NCBI RefSeq assembly: GCF_009861505.1
Contig: NZ_WTFT01000008.1
Location: forward strand, 274,347 to 338,346
Reading direction: 5' to 3'
Length of the DNA: 64,000 nt
Origin: Pseudomonas izuensis
GTDB lineage: Bacteria > Pseudomonadota > Gammaproteobacteria > Pseudomonadales > Pseudomonadaceae
Below are positions 19,189 to 28,653 of the stretch, piece after piece; within the stretch, counting starts at the first letter, position 1; the number at the start of each line of letters is the position of its first letter. Under the pieces are notes generated by a model. The model was not told the origin of the DNA and ran no database searches. It saw nothing but the letters and a program-made list of their open reading frames with translations. A program made the position numbers and the translations under genes.

Positions 19189-19500
19189 TCAGGTTGATAA
19201 CGCCGTGGCAGCACTGGCCACCAGACATTCCTTGGCGCTTTTCCTGAGCTTTTTGATCAGCCGCTCCTGACGCAGCGCTTCGCTTTTGTCGCGGCAGCGT
19301 TCGGTGTAGACCAGCGCCATGGCCGGGCTCGAGAGAAAAAAACGCGCGCCTTTGCCACTTTGGTGCTTGGCGAAGCGACGCACGGGATCGTCGCTGATTC
19401 CGCAGTACAACGAACCGTTGGCCGCGCGCACGAGATAGACGAACCACGGTTTGCTCACCGCGCAATCGGCTTCGACAGGGATTTCGGTGCGGGTGGTCAT
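19189..19500 (-). CDS. GIY-YIG nuclease-fold protein (UPF0213/YhbQ type)
   Basis: It has 103 residues. The GIY-YIG fold is seen as [36 protein letters not shown] (19-54), with the conserved Arg of DPVRRF and a Glu in [12 protein letters not shown] near 80. The first motif is V-Y-L and the second Y-C-G, as in YhbQ proteins. Probably a DNA repair or structure-specific nuclease, but its substrate is not known. It stands alone, pointing the same way as its neighbours. Confidence 0.85.
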   Translation of the reverse strand: MTTRTEIPVEADCAVSKPWFVYLVRAANGSLYCGISDDPVRRFAKHQSGKGARFFLSSPAMALVYTERCRDKSEALRQERLIKKLRKSAKECLVASAATALST

Positions 19501-19540
19501 GGAACGATCAAGGCTTGAAAGGAAACAAGCCGCGATCTTA

Positions 19541-20011
19541 TCAGCGACTGGCCTGAAATACCTTCAGCCCCTTCAAGGCCTGTGCGCGCACGGCGTTTCT
19601 CACCAGTGGCGTCCAGCCGAGCAGCAAGCCTTTGAAACCCAGGGCCTGGCGCGACCACGCCCACAGATCGAAGCTGTCGTGATGCTCGCAAATCTTGCCA
19701 TCGCGGAAGACAAAACGTGCCTGGATATCGTTGATCACGGTGTTGCCAGTCTGGCTGAACAGATAGGTCGCGACCCAATGGGCGCCACCGCTGCGCTCGT
19801 CGCTGCGCACATTGTCGAAGGTCAGGGAGAAATCCTTGGCCCGAGTCGTGAGCATGCGCCACATGTCGCCGGCATCGCGTCCACGAAGCTCGCCGAACGC
19901 CGGATCACTAAACACTACATCGTCGGTATAGCAGGCGCTCATGGCTTCGGCATCCAGCCGCTGGAAGGCCTGATAGAACTGTGTGATCAAGGCGCTGTGG
20001 GCTTCACTCAT
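19541..20011 (-). CDS. NTF2-like/SnoaL-fold protein
   Basis: It has 156 residues from the Met at 20011 ([44 protein letters not shown]), chosen because CAGGGAGTCTGCCC precedes it and the fold begins there; the frame is open 27 codons further. The cone-shaped NTF2-like fold is clear, including the [40 protein letters not shown] strand region. Members are enzymes or ligand-binding proteins; the function here is unknown. Confidence 0.8.
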   Translation of the reverse strand: MSEAHSALITQFYQAFQRLDAEAMSACYTDDVVFSDPAFGELRGRDAGDMWRMLTTRAKDFSLTFDNVRSDERSGGAHWVATYLFSQTGNTVINDIQARFVFRDGKICEHHDSFDLWAWSRQALGFKGLLLGWTPLVRNAVRAQALKGLKVFQASR

Positions 20012-20122
20012 GGGCAGACTCCCTGTTGTGCAAAATGGCATCGAAAGATTGCCTGCACGATAGTCTGCAAATGCACGCAAGACCACTGGCATTCGTGGGC
20101 CGAATGCCAGTGCTGCGAGGAT

Positions 20123-21430
20123 TCAGATTTTTTCGCTTTGCACCTGAACATAGAGGGCTCGCCCGGCTCCGAGTCCGGCGATGATCGCGCCCAGGCCAAT
20201 CACGCCGAAAATCCAGCCCACCGCGCTCCAGCCGCCGGTCCAGTCATGGACGATGCCGACCGCGAACGGCCCCATGGATGCCAGGGTGTAACCGAAGCCC
20301 TGGGCCATGCTCGACAGATTGGCTGCGACGTGGGAGTCCCGCGAGCGCAGTACGATCAGGGTCAACGCCAGGCTGAAGGTGGCGCCCTGCCCCAGACCGA
20401 GCAGAATCGCCCAGCCCCACAGGCCTTCGATCGGTGCGTAGAGGCAACCGAACAGACCGCCAAGGGTCATCACCATGACGATCACGATCGCCAGGCGCTG
20501 ATCCTTGCCGCGGGTGGCCAGCCACGGTGCTGCCAGTGAACTGGCCAGTTGCACGATCACCGAGCCCGACAGCACCAGACCGGCCTGGGTCGGGGTCAGG
20601 CCGCGACCGATGAGGATCGACGGCAACCAGCCGAACACGATGTAGGCCAGGGACGATTGCAGGCCCATGTACAAGGTCACCTGCCACGCCAATGGATCGC
20701 GCAGCAGACCCCGAACGCGGTAGGCGACGTTATGCGCACCGTGTTTCTGGCCAACTTGTGGCAACCAGAAAATCGCAGCGGCCAGCGCCGGGATCATCCA
20801 GAAACCCAGGCCCAACGCCCAGCTCTTGTCGAAATGCTCGCTCAACGGCACGGTCGCACCTGCCGCCATCGCCGCCCCCAGGCACAGGGCCATGGTGTAG
20901 ACGCCGGTCATGGTCCCGGCCTGTTTGGCGAAGTCGCGCTTGACGATGCCCGGCAACAACACGCCGATCACGCCAATGCTGGCGCCGGCCAGCACGCTGC
21001 CGGCGAACAGACCGATTTCACCGAACGAACTGCGCAGGATGATCCCGCCGGCCAGGGTCAGAAGAATACCCAGCACCACCCGTTCGGCACCGAACCGTCG
21101 GGCCAGAACCGGCGCCAGTGGCGCAAATAACCCCAGGCACAGCACCGGAAGTGTCGTCAGCAGTCCAGCCTGTGATGCCGATAGTCCAAGGCTTTTCGAC
21201 ACTTCGCTAAGCATCGGCGCCATGCTCGACAGCGCCGGACGCAGGTTCAGCGCCACCAGAATCAACCCCAGCAGCAACAGCCACGGCCTACGCAGGAGCG
21301 GATGACTTTGCTGGACCTGTTCATCGTCGGCTTCGGCGTCGATCAACAGCTCTTCGAGCTCCGCCTTGCGTTGGGCTTCGGTGATCTGGCTGTTGCGGGT
21401 GGACATGGCGTTCTCGGTTTCAAGGTTCAT
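20123..21430 (-). CDS. CynX/NimT-type MFS permease
   Basis: Inner-membrane transporter of 435 residues with a 45-residue acidic N-terminal tail (MNLETENAMSTRNSQITEAQRKAELEELLIDAEADDEQVQQ) and twelve helices. LVALNLRPALSSMAPMLSEVSKSLGLSASQAGLLTTLPVLCLGLFAPLAPVLARRFG is characteristic of the CynX/NimT group (cyanate, nitroimidazole). The substrate is not known. The first ATG overlaps the end of the FCD/GntR gene by 11 bases; an internal ATG at 21406 is an alternative. The gene pair is one transcription unit, so the regulator probably controls it. Confidence 0.87.
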   Translation of the reverse strand: MNLETENAMSTRNSQITEAQRKAELEELLIDAEADDEQVQQSHPLLRRPWLLLLGLILVALNLRPALSSMAPMLSEVSKSLGLSASQAGLLTTLPVLCLGLFAPLAPVLARRFGAERVVLGILLTLAGGIILRSSFGEIGLFAGSVLAGASIGVIGVLLPGIVKRDFAKQAGTMTGVYTMALCLGAAMAAGATVPLSEHFDKSWALGLGFWMIPALAAAIFWLPQVGQKHGAHNVAYRVRGLLRDPLAWQVTLYMGLQSSLAYIVFGWLPSILIGRGLTPTQAGLVLSGSVIVQLASSLAAPWLATRGKDQRLAIVIVMVMTLGGLFGCLYAPIEGLWGWAILLGLGQGATFSLALTLIVLRSRDSHVAANLSSMAQGFGYTLASMGPFAVGIVHDWTGGWSAVGWIFGVIGLGAIIAGLGAGRALYVQVQSEKI

Positions 21431-22079
21431 TGATCAACTGCCTCGACAGGGCTTTGGCCCGTTCCGGGTCACGTTGCTCGACGGCTTCGAGCAGTGCGAT
21501 ATGCAGGTCGAACACTTCCTGGCGGCGCGGGGTGATGTTCAGGCAAAGACGCAGCTGGGCGCCGACGACACTGGAGAAATAGCGATACAACTCGCTGAGG
21601 GTTGGGTTGTGCGCAGCGTCCACCAAACGACGGTGGAACACCAGATCGCAGGCGATGTAGGTATCGAGATCGCCGTGATAGTGGCTGCCGCTGACACCCA
21701 ATGCTTCGCGCAAGGCCACCAGGTCTTCCTCGGTGCGGCGTGTTGCCGCCAAGCCTATCGCCTCGACCTCAAGGATGTGCCGGGTCTCGCGGGCCTGTTC
21801 AAGGGAGCACTGCGACAACACTTTCAAGGTGTCCAGCGGATCGACCACCGCCCGCAAGTAACTGCCGTCGCCCTGACGGATCTCGATCAATCCGGAAAAC
21901 GCCAGCACCCGCATGGCTTCACGCACGGTGTTGCGGCTGATGCCCAGTTCGGCGGACAGCTCGGGTTCGGTAGGCAAGCGCTGACCCACCGCCCATACAC
22001 CCTGGTTGATGCGCTGACGCAATTGATCCAGAGCCTGATCGACCAGGGATCGTTTCACTAATGGAGAAATATCTGACAT
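21420..22079 (-). CDS. GntR/FadR-subfamily transcription regulator (FCD domain)
   Basis: It has 219 residues. The N-terminal winged helix (about 10-75) has LPTEPELSAELGISRNTVREAMRVLAFSGLIEIRQGDGSYL, and an all-helical FCD ligand domain (about 90-215) has the metal/ligand residues in DTYIACDLVFHRRLVDAAHNP. Start at 22079 (MSDISPLVKRSLVDQALDQL) rather than 22100. It is followed by, and overlaps, the CynX-type permease gene. A 7-7-7 inverted repeat over its own -10 suggests autoregulation. Confidence 0.9.
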   Translation of the reverse strand: MSDISPLVKRSLVDQALDQLRQRINQGVWAVGQRLPTEPELSAELGISRNTVREAMRVLAFSGLIEIRQGDGSYLRAVVDPLDTLKVLSQCSLEQARETRHILEVEAIGLAATRRTEEDLVALREALGVSGSHYHGDLDTYIACDLVFHRRLVDAAHNPTLSELYRYFSSVVGAQLRLCLNITPRRQEVFDLHIALLEAVEQRDPERAKALSRQLINEP

Positions 22080-22091
22080 GGAATTCGCCCT

Positions 22092-22128
22092 TTCATCCAA
22101 TCATAGGATGAATTTTCTGACAGGTTAA
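22092..22128 (-). promoter_or_regulatory. Promoter and operator of the GntR-permease unit
   Basis: On the minus strand, TTAACC (22123-22128), 17 bases, then TATGAT (22100-22105) form a promoter candidate. The inverted repeat TTCATCC (22092-22098) / GGATGAA (22106-22112) brackets the -10. A GntR-family dimer could bind here and block its own transcription. Confidence 0.55.
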
Positions 22129-22199
22129 TCAGCTTCGCGTAGGACGGCAACCGCCTACGGTCAGAGAGCGGGAAAAGGAGCGGGATTTTCGATTAGTCA

Positions 22200-22222
22200 A
22201 AATTACCCTTTAAGGGTAATTT
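22200..22222. promoter_or_regulatory. Palindromic operator of mqsRA
   Basis: AAATTACCCTT (22200-22210), a single central T, then AAGGGTAATTT (22212-22222): a perfect 11-bp inverted repeat 24 bases above the mqsR ATG. It resembles the ACCTnnnnAGGT-like palindromes that MqsA binds in E. coli, which supports autoregulation by the antitoxin. Confidence 0.7.
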
Positions 22223-22246
22223 CAGGGACAGGGCTTACGGATTCTT

Positions 22247-22558
22247 ATGGAGAAGAACACACCCCATTACGACTTGACTGTGGTCAAGGCGGAGGTTGTC
22301 AGGCAGGGGAAAAAAGCATTCACCCGGCGCGCCCTCGAATCGGGCTATGACATGGGCCTGACCTACCAGCTTATGGTGCAGGCGATAGGTTTGCTTGAGC
22401 GAAGAATGCTCTACAAATCCATGACTTCCTATGCAGACCATCGAGTCTGGCACGACGTTTATCACATGAAGATTTACGGTACGGAGATTTACATCAAAGT
22501 GTCTTACCGCCCAGGCGGTGGGCATCCGGTAATCTCCTTCAAGGAGAAAAACCTATGA
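22247..22558 (+). CDS. mqsR: MqsR-family mRNA interferase toxin
   Basis: Toxin of a type II pair; E. coli MqsR cuts mRNA at GCU. It has 103 residues and aligns along its whole length with E. coli MqsR (98 residues): MEKNTPHYDLTVVK, YKSMTSYADHRVWHDVYH, and the C-terminal VISFKEK. Of the known active-site residues, K56, Y81 and K96 correspond to K57, Y82 and K99 here, but Q68 is replaced by H69 (WHDVY for WQDVY). It precedes the antitoxin gene, as is usual for mqsRA, and overlaps it by four bases (ATGA). Confidence 0.9.
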   Translation: MEKNTPHYDLTVVKAEVVRQGKKAFTRRALESGYDMGLTYQLMVQAIGLLERRMLYKSMTSYADHRVWHDVYHMKIYGTEIYIKVSYRPGGGHPVISFKEKNL

Positions 22559-23043
22559 AAACACAACAGTGCGTGAACTGCGGAACCCATGACGGAATGG
22601 GGCATTTCGAGGGACGCACCCTCTCGGTCAATTACAAACAAATGTCACGTCTTGTCCATGAAATCGTTGGCTGGGAATGCAGAGTCTGCGGCGAAATCGA
22701 ATTCGATCATGACACCGACTCCGCCGACCGCTACTCGGATGCGGGAGATCAACTGGTTGAAGACTGCTTCCAGGTCATGGGTTCAGAGATGAAACGCATC
22801 CGCCGCAAGCTTCACCTTACGCAAAAAGACGCGGTCAGATTGCTGTCAGGCGGTGGGCACAATGCCTTTTCTCGCTATGAGCGCGGCGAACTCGCCCCTC
22901 CACAACCCCTGTTCACATTGATGCGCCTGCTTGATCGACACCCTCACTTGCTTGCAGAAGTTCAAGCACTGAACGAAGGGGCCGACTTGAAGCGCCTGTT
23001 GGCCGAGCGTTTCCCGGAACAGGAAACCGTGAAGGTTTCCTGA
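22555..23043 (+). CDS. mqsA: MqsA-family antitoxin
   Basis: Antitoxin and autorepressor, 162 residues (E. coli 131). The N-terminal zinc-binding domain has CVNC (6-9) and CRVC (42-45). The C-terminal Xre helix-turn-helix (about 75-135) has MKRIRRKLHLTQKDAVRLLSGGGHNAFSRYERGELAPP, very close to MqsA including NAFSRYE. A tail of about 30 residues after the helix-turn-helix (ALNEGADLKRLLAERFPEQETVKVS) is extra. It overlaps mqsR by four bases, so translation is coupled. Confidence 0.9.
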   Translation: MKTQQCVNCGTHDGMGHFEGRTLSVNYKQMSRLVHEIVGWECRVCGEIEFDHDTDSADRYSDAGDQLVEDCFQVMGSEMKRIRRKLHLTQKDAVRLLSGGGHNAFSRYERGELAPPQPLFTLMRLLDRHPHLLAEVQALNEGADLKRLLAERFPEQETVKVS

Positions 23044-23049
23044 CCCGAA

Positions 23050-23165
23050 CTGTAGGAGCGTGCATGTCTCCAGGCGGCGTTCCGACGATGGTCGTCAACG
23101 ATAACGCTGGCAGCCTGATACCCAGCGGCGTTCTCAAGTTCTTCGCGAGCAAGCTCGCGCCTACA
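23050..23165. repeat. Degenerate REP pair after mqsRA
   Basis: Left half ctgtaggagcgtgcatgtct, right half gcgagcaagctcgcgcctaca; the two are of different subtype and 70 bases apart. The spacer has GACGATGGTCGTC and AACGCTGG/CCAGCGGCGTT inverted repeats. It differs from the tidy doublets elsewhere in the window. Confidence 0.6.
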
Positions 23166-23190
23166 AGGAACGTCGTAATTCTGAGGACAA

Positions 23191-23222
23191 AAATAAACCC
23201 GGAACAGCGTCCGGGTTTATTT
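23191..23222. terminator. Terminator of the aap operon
   Basis: Thirteen-base stem AAATAAACCCGGA (23191-23203) / TCCGGGTTTATTT (23210-23222), loop ACAGCG. T-rich on the minus strand (TTTATTTTTG), so it ends aapP; it can work in both directions. Confidence 0.85.
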
Positions 23223-23238
23223 CATTGCCAAGTGCCGA

Positions 23239-24003
23239 TCAATGCAGGATCTGGCTCAGGAACAACTTGGTGCGTTCATTCTGCGGGTTGTCGAAGAAGT
23301 CGTTCGGCGCGGCCTGTTCGACGATTTCGCCCTTGTCCATGAAGATCACGCGGTTGGCCACGGTGCGGGCAAAGCCCATTTCGTGGGTCACGCAGAGCAT
23401 GGTCATGCCGTCTTCAGCGAGGCCAATCATGGTGTCGAGCACTTCCTTCACCATCTCCGGGTCGAGCGCCGAAGTCGGTTCGTCGAACAGCATGATTTTC
23501 GGTTTCATGCACAACGCGCGAGCGATTGCCACACGCTGTTGCTGACCGCCGGACAACTGCCCCGGGTATTTATGCGCCTGCTCCGGAATGCGTACGCGCT
23601 CCAGATAATGCATGGCGATTTCCTCGGCCTTGCGTTTGGGCATTTTGCGCACCCACATCGGCGCCAGGGTGCAGTTCTGCAAAATGGTCAGGTGCGGGAA
23701 CAGGTTGAAGTGCTGGAACACCATGCCGACTTCACGGCGGATCGCTTCGATCTGCTTGAGGTCGTTGGTCAGTTCCGTGCCATCGACCACGATGCGCCCC
23801 TGCTGGTGTTCTTCCAGGCGGTTGAGGCAGCGGATGGTGGTGGACTTGCCCGAACCCGACGGACCGCACAGAACGATACGCTCGCCCTGCTTGACGTTCA
23901 GGTTGATGTCTTTCAACACGTGGAACTGGCCGTACCACTTGTTCACGCCCTGCATCTGAATAATGCCTTCAGGGCTCACAGGCTGTTTGATTGCTTCGCT
24001 CAT
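23239..24003 (-). CDS. aapP: General L-amino acid ABC transporter, ATP-binding protein AapP
   Basis: Cytoplasmic ATPase of the polar amino acid uptake family. It has 254 residues: Walker [10 protein letters not shown] (47-55), Q-loop [10 protein letters not shown], signature LSGGQ (150-154), Walker B MLFDEP (171-176), D-loop SALDPE and H-loop THEMGFA. Last gene of aapJQMP; 27 bases after aapM. Confidence 0.94.
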   Translation of the reverse strand: MSEAIKQPVSPEGIIQMQGVNKWYGQFHVLKDINLNVKQGERIVLCGPSGSGKSTTIRCLNRLEEHQQGRIVVDGTELTNDLKQIEAIRREVGMVFQHFNLFPHLTILQNCTLAPMWVRKMPKRKAEEIAMHYLERVRIPEQAHKYPGQLSGGQQQRVAIARALCMKPKIMLFDEPTSALDPEMVKEVLDTMIGLAEDGMTMLCVTHEMGFARTVANRVIFMDKGEIVEQAAPNDFFDNPQNERTKLFLSQILH

Positions 24004-24030
24004 CGGGAAACTTCCTAAATAGGTAGCGAC

Positions 24031-25128
24031 TTAGCGCTTGTGGCCTGTGTCCAGCTTGCGTTCCAAATGCATGGAGTAGCGGGACATACCAAAACAGAAA
24101 ATCCAGAACACCAGGGCAGCGAACACATAGCCTTCGGTGGCCATGCCCAGCCATTTCGGGTCGGCGGCGGCTTGCTTGACGCTGTTGAGCAGATCGAACA
24201 GGCCGATGATGATCACCAGGCTCGTGTCCTTGAACAGCGCGATGAAGGTGTTGACGATACCGGGAATCACCAGCTTCAGGGCTTGCGGCAGAATCACCAG
24301 GCCCATGCTGCGCCAGTAACCCAGGCCCATCGCCGCGGCCGCTTCGTATTGACCTTTAGGGATCGCTTGCAGACCACCGCGCACCACTTCGGCCACGTAG
24401 GCCGACTGGAACAGGATCACGCCGATCAGTGCCCGCAGCAGTTTGTCGAAGTTCATGCCTTCAGGCAGGAACAGCGGCAGCATCACCGAAGACATGAACA
24501 GCACCGTGATCAACGGTACGCCGCGCCAGAATTCGATGAAGGTCACGCAGACCACACGAATCGCCGGCATGTTCGAACGACGGCCCAGTGCCAGGATAAT
24601 CCCCAGCGGCAACGCGCCGGCGATACCGACGGTGGCGATCACCAGGGTCAGCATCAGGCCGCCCCATTGGCTGGTCGCCACGTTGGTCAGGCCGAAGATG
24701 CCGCCATGCAACAGGAAGTAGGCAATGATCGGGTACAACACCAGGAAGCTCAGGCCATACACGGCTTTGTGGTGAAAGCGCGAGATGAACAGAGGGGCCA
24801 CGCCGATGACGGCCAGCCACACGGTCAGGTCCACGCGCCAGCGCAGTTCCGGCGGGTAATAGCCGTACATGAACTGGCCGAACCGCTGCTGGATGAACAC
24901 CCAGCAGGCGCCGCTCTTGGTGCAGTCGGCGCGAGTGGTGCCGACCCAGTTGGCATCGATGATCGCCCAATGCAGGATCGGCGGCACCACCAGGTAGATG
25001 AGGTAGAACGCGAACAGGGTCAGCAGGGTATTGAGCCAGCTGGAGAACATGTTCGCGCGCATCCACGCCACCGGCCCGAAGACTTTGCTCGGTGGAGGCA
25101 TGTCGGGTTTGAAGGTATGAGTACTCAT
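24031..25128 (-). CDS. aapM: General L-amino acid ABC transporter, permease AapM
   Basis: Inner-membrane permease of 365 residues. It is longer than GlnP/HisM-type permeases because of an extra N-terminal helix region (about 1-155), typical of AapM. The C-terminal BPD_transp_1 part carries the EAA-like loop YVAEVVRGGLQAIPKGQYEAAAAMGLGYWRSMGLVILPQALKLVIPGIVN near 245-290. It pairs with AapQ as a heterodimer. Confidence 0.92.
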   Translation of the reverse strand: MSTHTFKPDMPPPSKVFGPVAWMRANMFSSWLNTLLTLFAFYLIYLVVPPILHWAIIDANWVGTTRADCTKSGACWVFIQQRFGQFMYGYYPPELRWRVDLTVWLAVIGVAPLFISRFHHKAVYGLSFLVLYPIIAYFLLHGGIFGLTNVATSQWGGLMLTLVIATVGIAGALPLGIILALGRRSNMPAIRVVCVTFIEFWRGVPLITVLFMSSVMLPLFLPEGMNFDKLLRALIGVILFQSAYVAEVVRGGLQAIPKGQYEAAAAMGLGYWRSMGLVILPQALKLVIPGIVNTFIALFKDTSLVIIIGLFDLLNSVKQAAADPKWLGMATEGYVFAALVFWIFCFGMSRYSMHLERKLDTGHKR

Positions 25129-25138
25129 GCGCTTTTCC

Positions 25139-26320
25139 TTACCGCTCGATCAGCGCAATGCGCTTGTTGTACCAGTTCATCAGCAGGGAAATGCTGATAC
25201 TGATCGCCAGGTACACACTCATGGTGATGGCAATCACCTCGATCGCCTGCCCCGTCTGGTTCAGCACGGTCCCGGCGAACAACGACACCATTTCCGGATA
25301 ACCGATACCGGCCGCCAGCGAGGAGTTTTTCGCCAGGTTCAGGTATTGGCTGGTCAGCGGCGGAATGATCACCCGCAGGGCTTGCGGGATGATCACCTTG
25401 CGCAGGGTCGGGCCGTTGCGCAGCCCGAGCGAATGCGCCGCCTCGGTCTGGCCGTGGCTGACCGACTTGATGCCCGAACGCACGATCTCGGCGATGAACG
25501 CCGCGGTGTACACGGTCAGGGCCAGGGTCAACGCCAGCAGTTCCGGGATCAATACCCAGCCACCGACGAAGTTGAAACCTTGCAGTTTCGGCAACTCCCA
25601 GTGCAAAGGCGCGCCGAAGATCAGTGCGCACAACGCCGGGATCACCAGGAACAGCGCCAGGCCGGCCCAGAATTTATGGAACGGCACACCAGTGGCTTCG
25701 AAGCGTTTGGTCGCCCAGCGGCTCATCAGTACGATGGCGACGATGGCCACGACGATACTGACCACGAACGGCCAGAAACCGTCGGCCATCTTCGCGGCCG
25801 GCATATTCAGGCCACGGGCGCTGACGAAGAAGGTGTCGCCGAAGTTGTGACTGTTGCGCGGCCCCGGCATGGTCAGGAACACCGCGAAGTACCAGAACAG
25901 GATCTGCAGCAGCGGCGGGATGTTACGGAAAACCTCCACGTACACTGTCGCCAGCTTGGCGATGATCCAGTTCTTCGACAGTCGGGCCACACCGACGATG
26001 AAGCCGAGGATCGTCGCCAGGATCACGCCGATGAAGGTCACCAGCAAGGTGTTGAGCAACCCGATGACGAACACCCGGGCATAGCTGTCCGCTTCGGTGT
26101 AGTCGATCAGGTGTTGAGCGATGCCGAAACCGGCACTGCGCTCCAGAAAGCTGAAGCCCGAGGTAATGCCCCGGTGCTGAAGGTTGGTCTGCGTGTTATC
26201 GAACAGATACCAGCCCATCGAGACCACAGCGACAATGGTGATGATCTGGAAGAGCCACGCACGCACTTTTGGATCGCTGAGGCTGAGCCTCTGCTTTGGT
26301 GCGCCGATTGAATTTTGCAT
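25139..26320 (-). CDS. aapQ: General L-amino acid ABC transporter, permease AapQ
   Basis: Inner-membrane permease of 393 residues, the first permease gene. It has an extended middle part as in AapQ. The EAA-like loop is AAFIAEIVRSGIKSVSHGQTEAAHSLGLRNGPTLRKVIIPQALRVIIPPLTSQYLNL near 285-340. It begins 65 bases after aapJ, with a strong hairpin in the gap, and ends 10 bases before aapM. Confidence 0.92.
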   Translation of the reverse strand: MQNSIGAPKQRLSLSDPKVRAWLFQIITIVAVVSMGWYLFDNTQTNLQHRGITSGFSFLERSAGFGIAQHLIDYTEADSYARVFVIGLLNTLLVTFIGVILATILGFIVGVARLSKNWIIAKLATVYVEVFRNIPPLLQILFWYFAVFLTMPGPRNSHNFGDTFFVSARGLNMPAAKMADGFWPFVVSIVVAIVAIVLMSRWATKRFEATGVPFHKFWAGLALFLVIPALCALIFGAPLHWELPKLQGFNFVGGWVLIPELLALTLALTVYTAAFIAEIVRSGIKSVSHGQTEAAHSLGLRNGPTLRKVIIPQALRVIIPPLTSQYLNLAKNSSLAAGIGYPEMVSLFAGTVLNQTGQAIEVIAITMSVYLAISISISLLMNWYNKRIALIER

Positions 26321-26350
26321 GAAGTGCCCCGGAAATAATGGAACAGAACA

Positions 26351-26377
26351 TCACCCGGTGGTTGGCCCACCGGGTGA
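26351..26377 (-). terminator. Attenuating/processing hairpin between aapJ and aapQ
   Basis: Ten-base perfect stem TCACCCGGTG (26351-26360) / CACCGGGTGA (26368-26377) with a 7-base loop and no T-run. Such stems between a binding-protein gene and its permease genes often protect the upstream message and so raise binding-protein yield. Confidence 0.6.
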
Positions 26378-26385
26378 CAGAACCA

Positions 26386-27417
26386 TCAGCGCACTGGTGG
26401 TGCGTATTGAATGCCGCCAGCGTTCCACAAGGCGTTCAGCCCGCGGTCGATTTCCAGCGGAGTGCTCTTGCCGAGGTTTTTCTCGAACACTTCGCCATAG
26501 TTGCCGACCTGCTTGACGACCTGGACAACCCAGTCCTTCTTCACTTTCAGGTCTTTGCCGTATTCACCGTCGGTGCCCAGCAGACGAGCGACGTCCGGGT
26601 TCTTGGTGCCTTTGGCTTCGGCTTCGACGTTCTTCGAAGTGATACCGGCCTCTTCAGCGTTGAGCATGGCGTAGCCAACCCAGCGCACGATGGCCAGCCA
26701 CTCGTCGTCGCCATTACGCACAACCGGGCCCAGTGGCTCCTTGGAAATGGTTTCCGGCAGAACCACGTAGTCCTTCGGCGATGCCAGCTTGCTGCGCTGG
26801 GCGAACAGCTGGGACTTGTCGGAGGTCAGTACGTCGCAACGACCGGATTCCAGCGACTTGGCGCTTTCATCGGAGGTGTCGAAAGTGATCGGGGTGTATT
26901 TCAGACCGTTGCCGCGGAAGTAGTCGGAAACGTTCAGTTCGGTGGTGGTACCGGCCTGGATGCAGATGGTCGCGCCATCCAGCTCTTTGGCGCTTTTCAC
27001 GCCCAGCTTGTTGTTTACCAGGAAGCCGATGCCGTCGTAGTAGGTGATGAAGCCAGGGAACTTGAGCCCCATGCCAGCGTCACGGGAGCTGGTCATGGTG
27101 GTGTTGCGCGACAGGATGTCGATTTCGCCCGACTGCAGCGCGGTGAAGCGCTCCTTGGCGTTCAACTGACTGAACTTGACCTTGGTCGCGTCACCGAAGA
27201 CGGCTGCGGCCACAGCGCGGCAGTAGTCCGCATCGATACCCACGATCTTGCCGGTGGAGTCCGGAACCGAGAAGCCTGGCAAGCCATCGCTGACGCCACA
27301 CTGCACGAAACCTTTCTTCTGCACTGCATCCAGGGTTGCACCCGCCTGAGCGAACCCGCTGACACCGAGTACTGCGGCTGCAGTCACGATCGCCAGGGTG
27401 GATTTCAACATCTTCAT
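26386..27417 (-). CDS. aapJ: General L-amino acid ABC transporter, periplasmic binding protein AapJ
   Basis: It has 343 residues. Signal peptide about 1-25 (MKMLKSTLAIVTAAAVLGVSGFAQAGATLDAVQ). The family-3 binding fold has GFVQCGVSDGLPGFSVPDSTGKIVGIDADYCRAVAAAVFGDATKVKF and SRNTTMTSSRDAGMGLKFPGFITYYDGIGFLV. Broad polar amino acid uptake is the known role of Aap. First gene of the aapJQMP operon; GGAGGTTTGA precedes the ATG. Confidence 0.94.
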   Translation of the reverse strand: MKMLKSTLAIVTAAAVLGVSGFAQAGATLDAVQKKGFVQCGVSDGLPGFSVPDSTGKIVGIDADYCRAVAAAVFGDATKVKFSQLNAKERFTALQSGEIDILSRNTTMTSSRDAGMGLKFPGFITYYDGIGFLVNNKLGVKSAKELDGATICIQAGTTTELNVSDYFRGNGLKYTPITFDTSDESAKSLESGRCDVLTSDKSQLFAQRSKLASPKDYVVLPETISKEPLGPVVRNGDDEWLAIVRWVGYAMLNAEEAGITSKNVEAEAKGTKNPDVARLLGTDGEYGKDLKVKKDWVVQVVKQVGNYGEVFEKNLGKSTPLEIDRGLNALWNAGGIQYAPPVR

Positions 27418-28543
<1,126 letters not shown>

Positions 28544-28549
28544 ACCTTT

Positions 28550-28580
28550 GGGCGCCTGTTTTTGTTTAAAAGCGCCCTTT
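28550..28580 (+). terminator. Probable terminator after the esterase gene
   Basis: Stem GGGCGC (28550-28555) / GCGCCC (28572-28577) with a T-rich 16-base loop, followed by TTTG. Moderate. Confidence 0.5.
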
Positions 28581-28653
28581 GATCCATCCCACTACGCCGC
28601 GCCCGTTTCTTGCATTACACTGGCCGGCGTACATTCCTTAACCAATTGATGAG

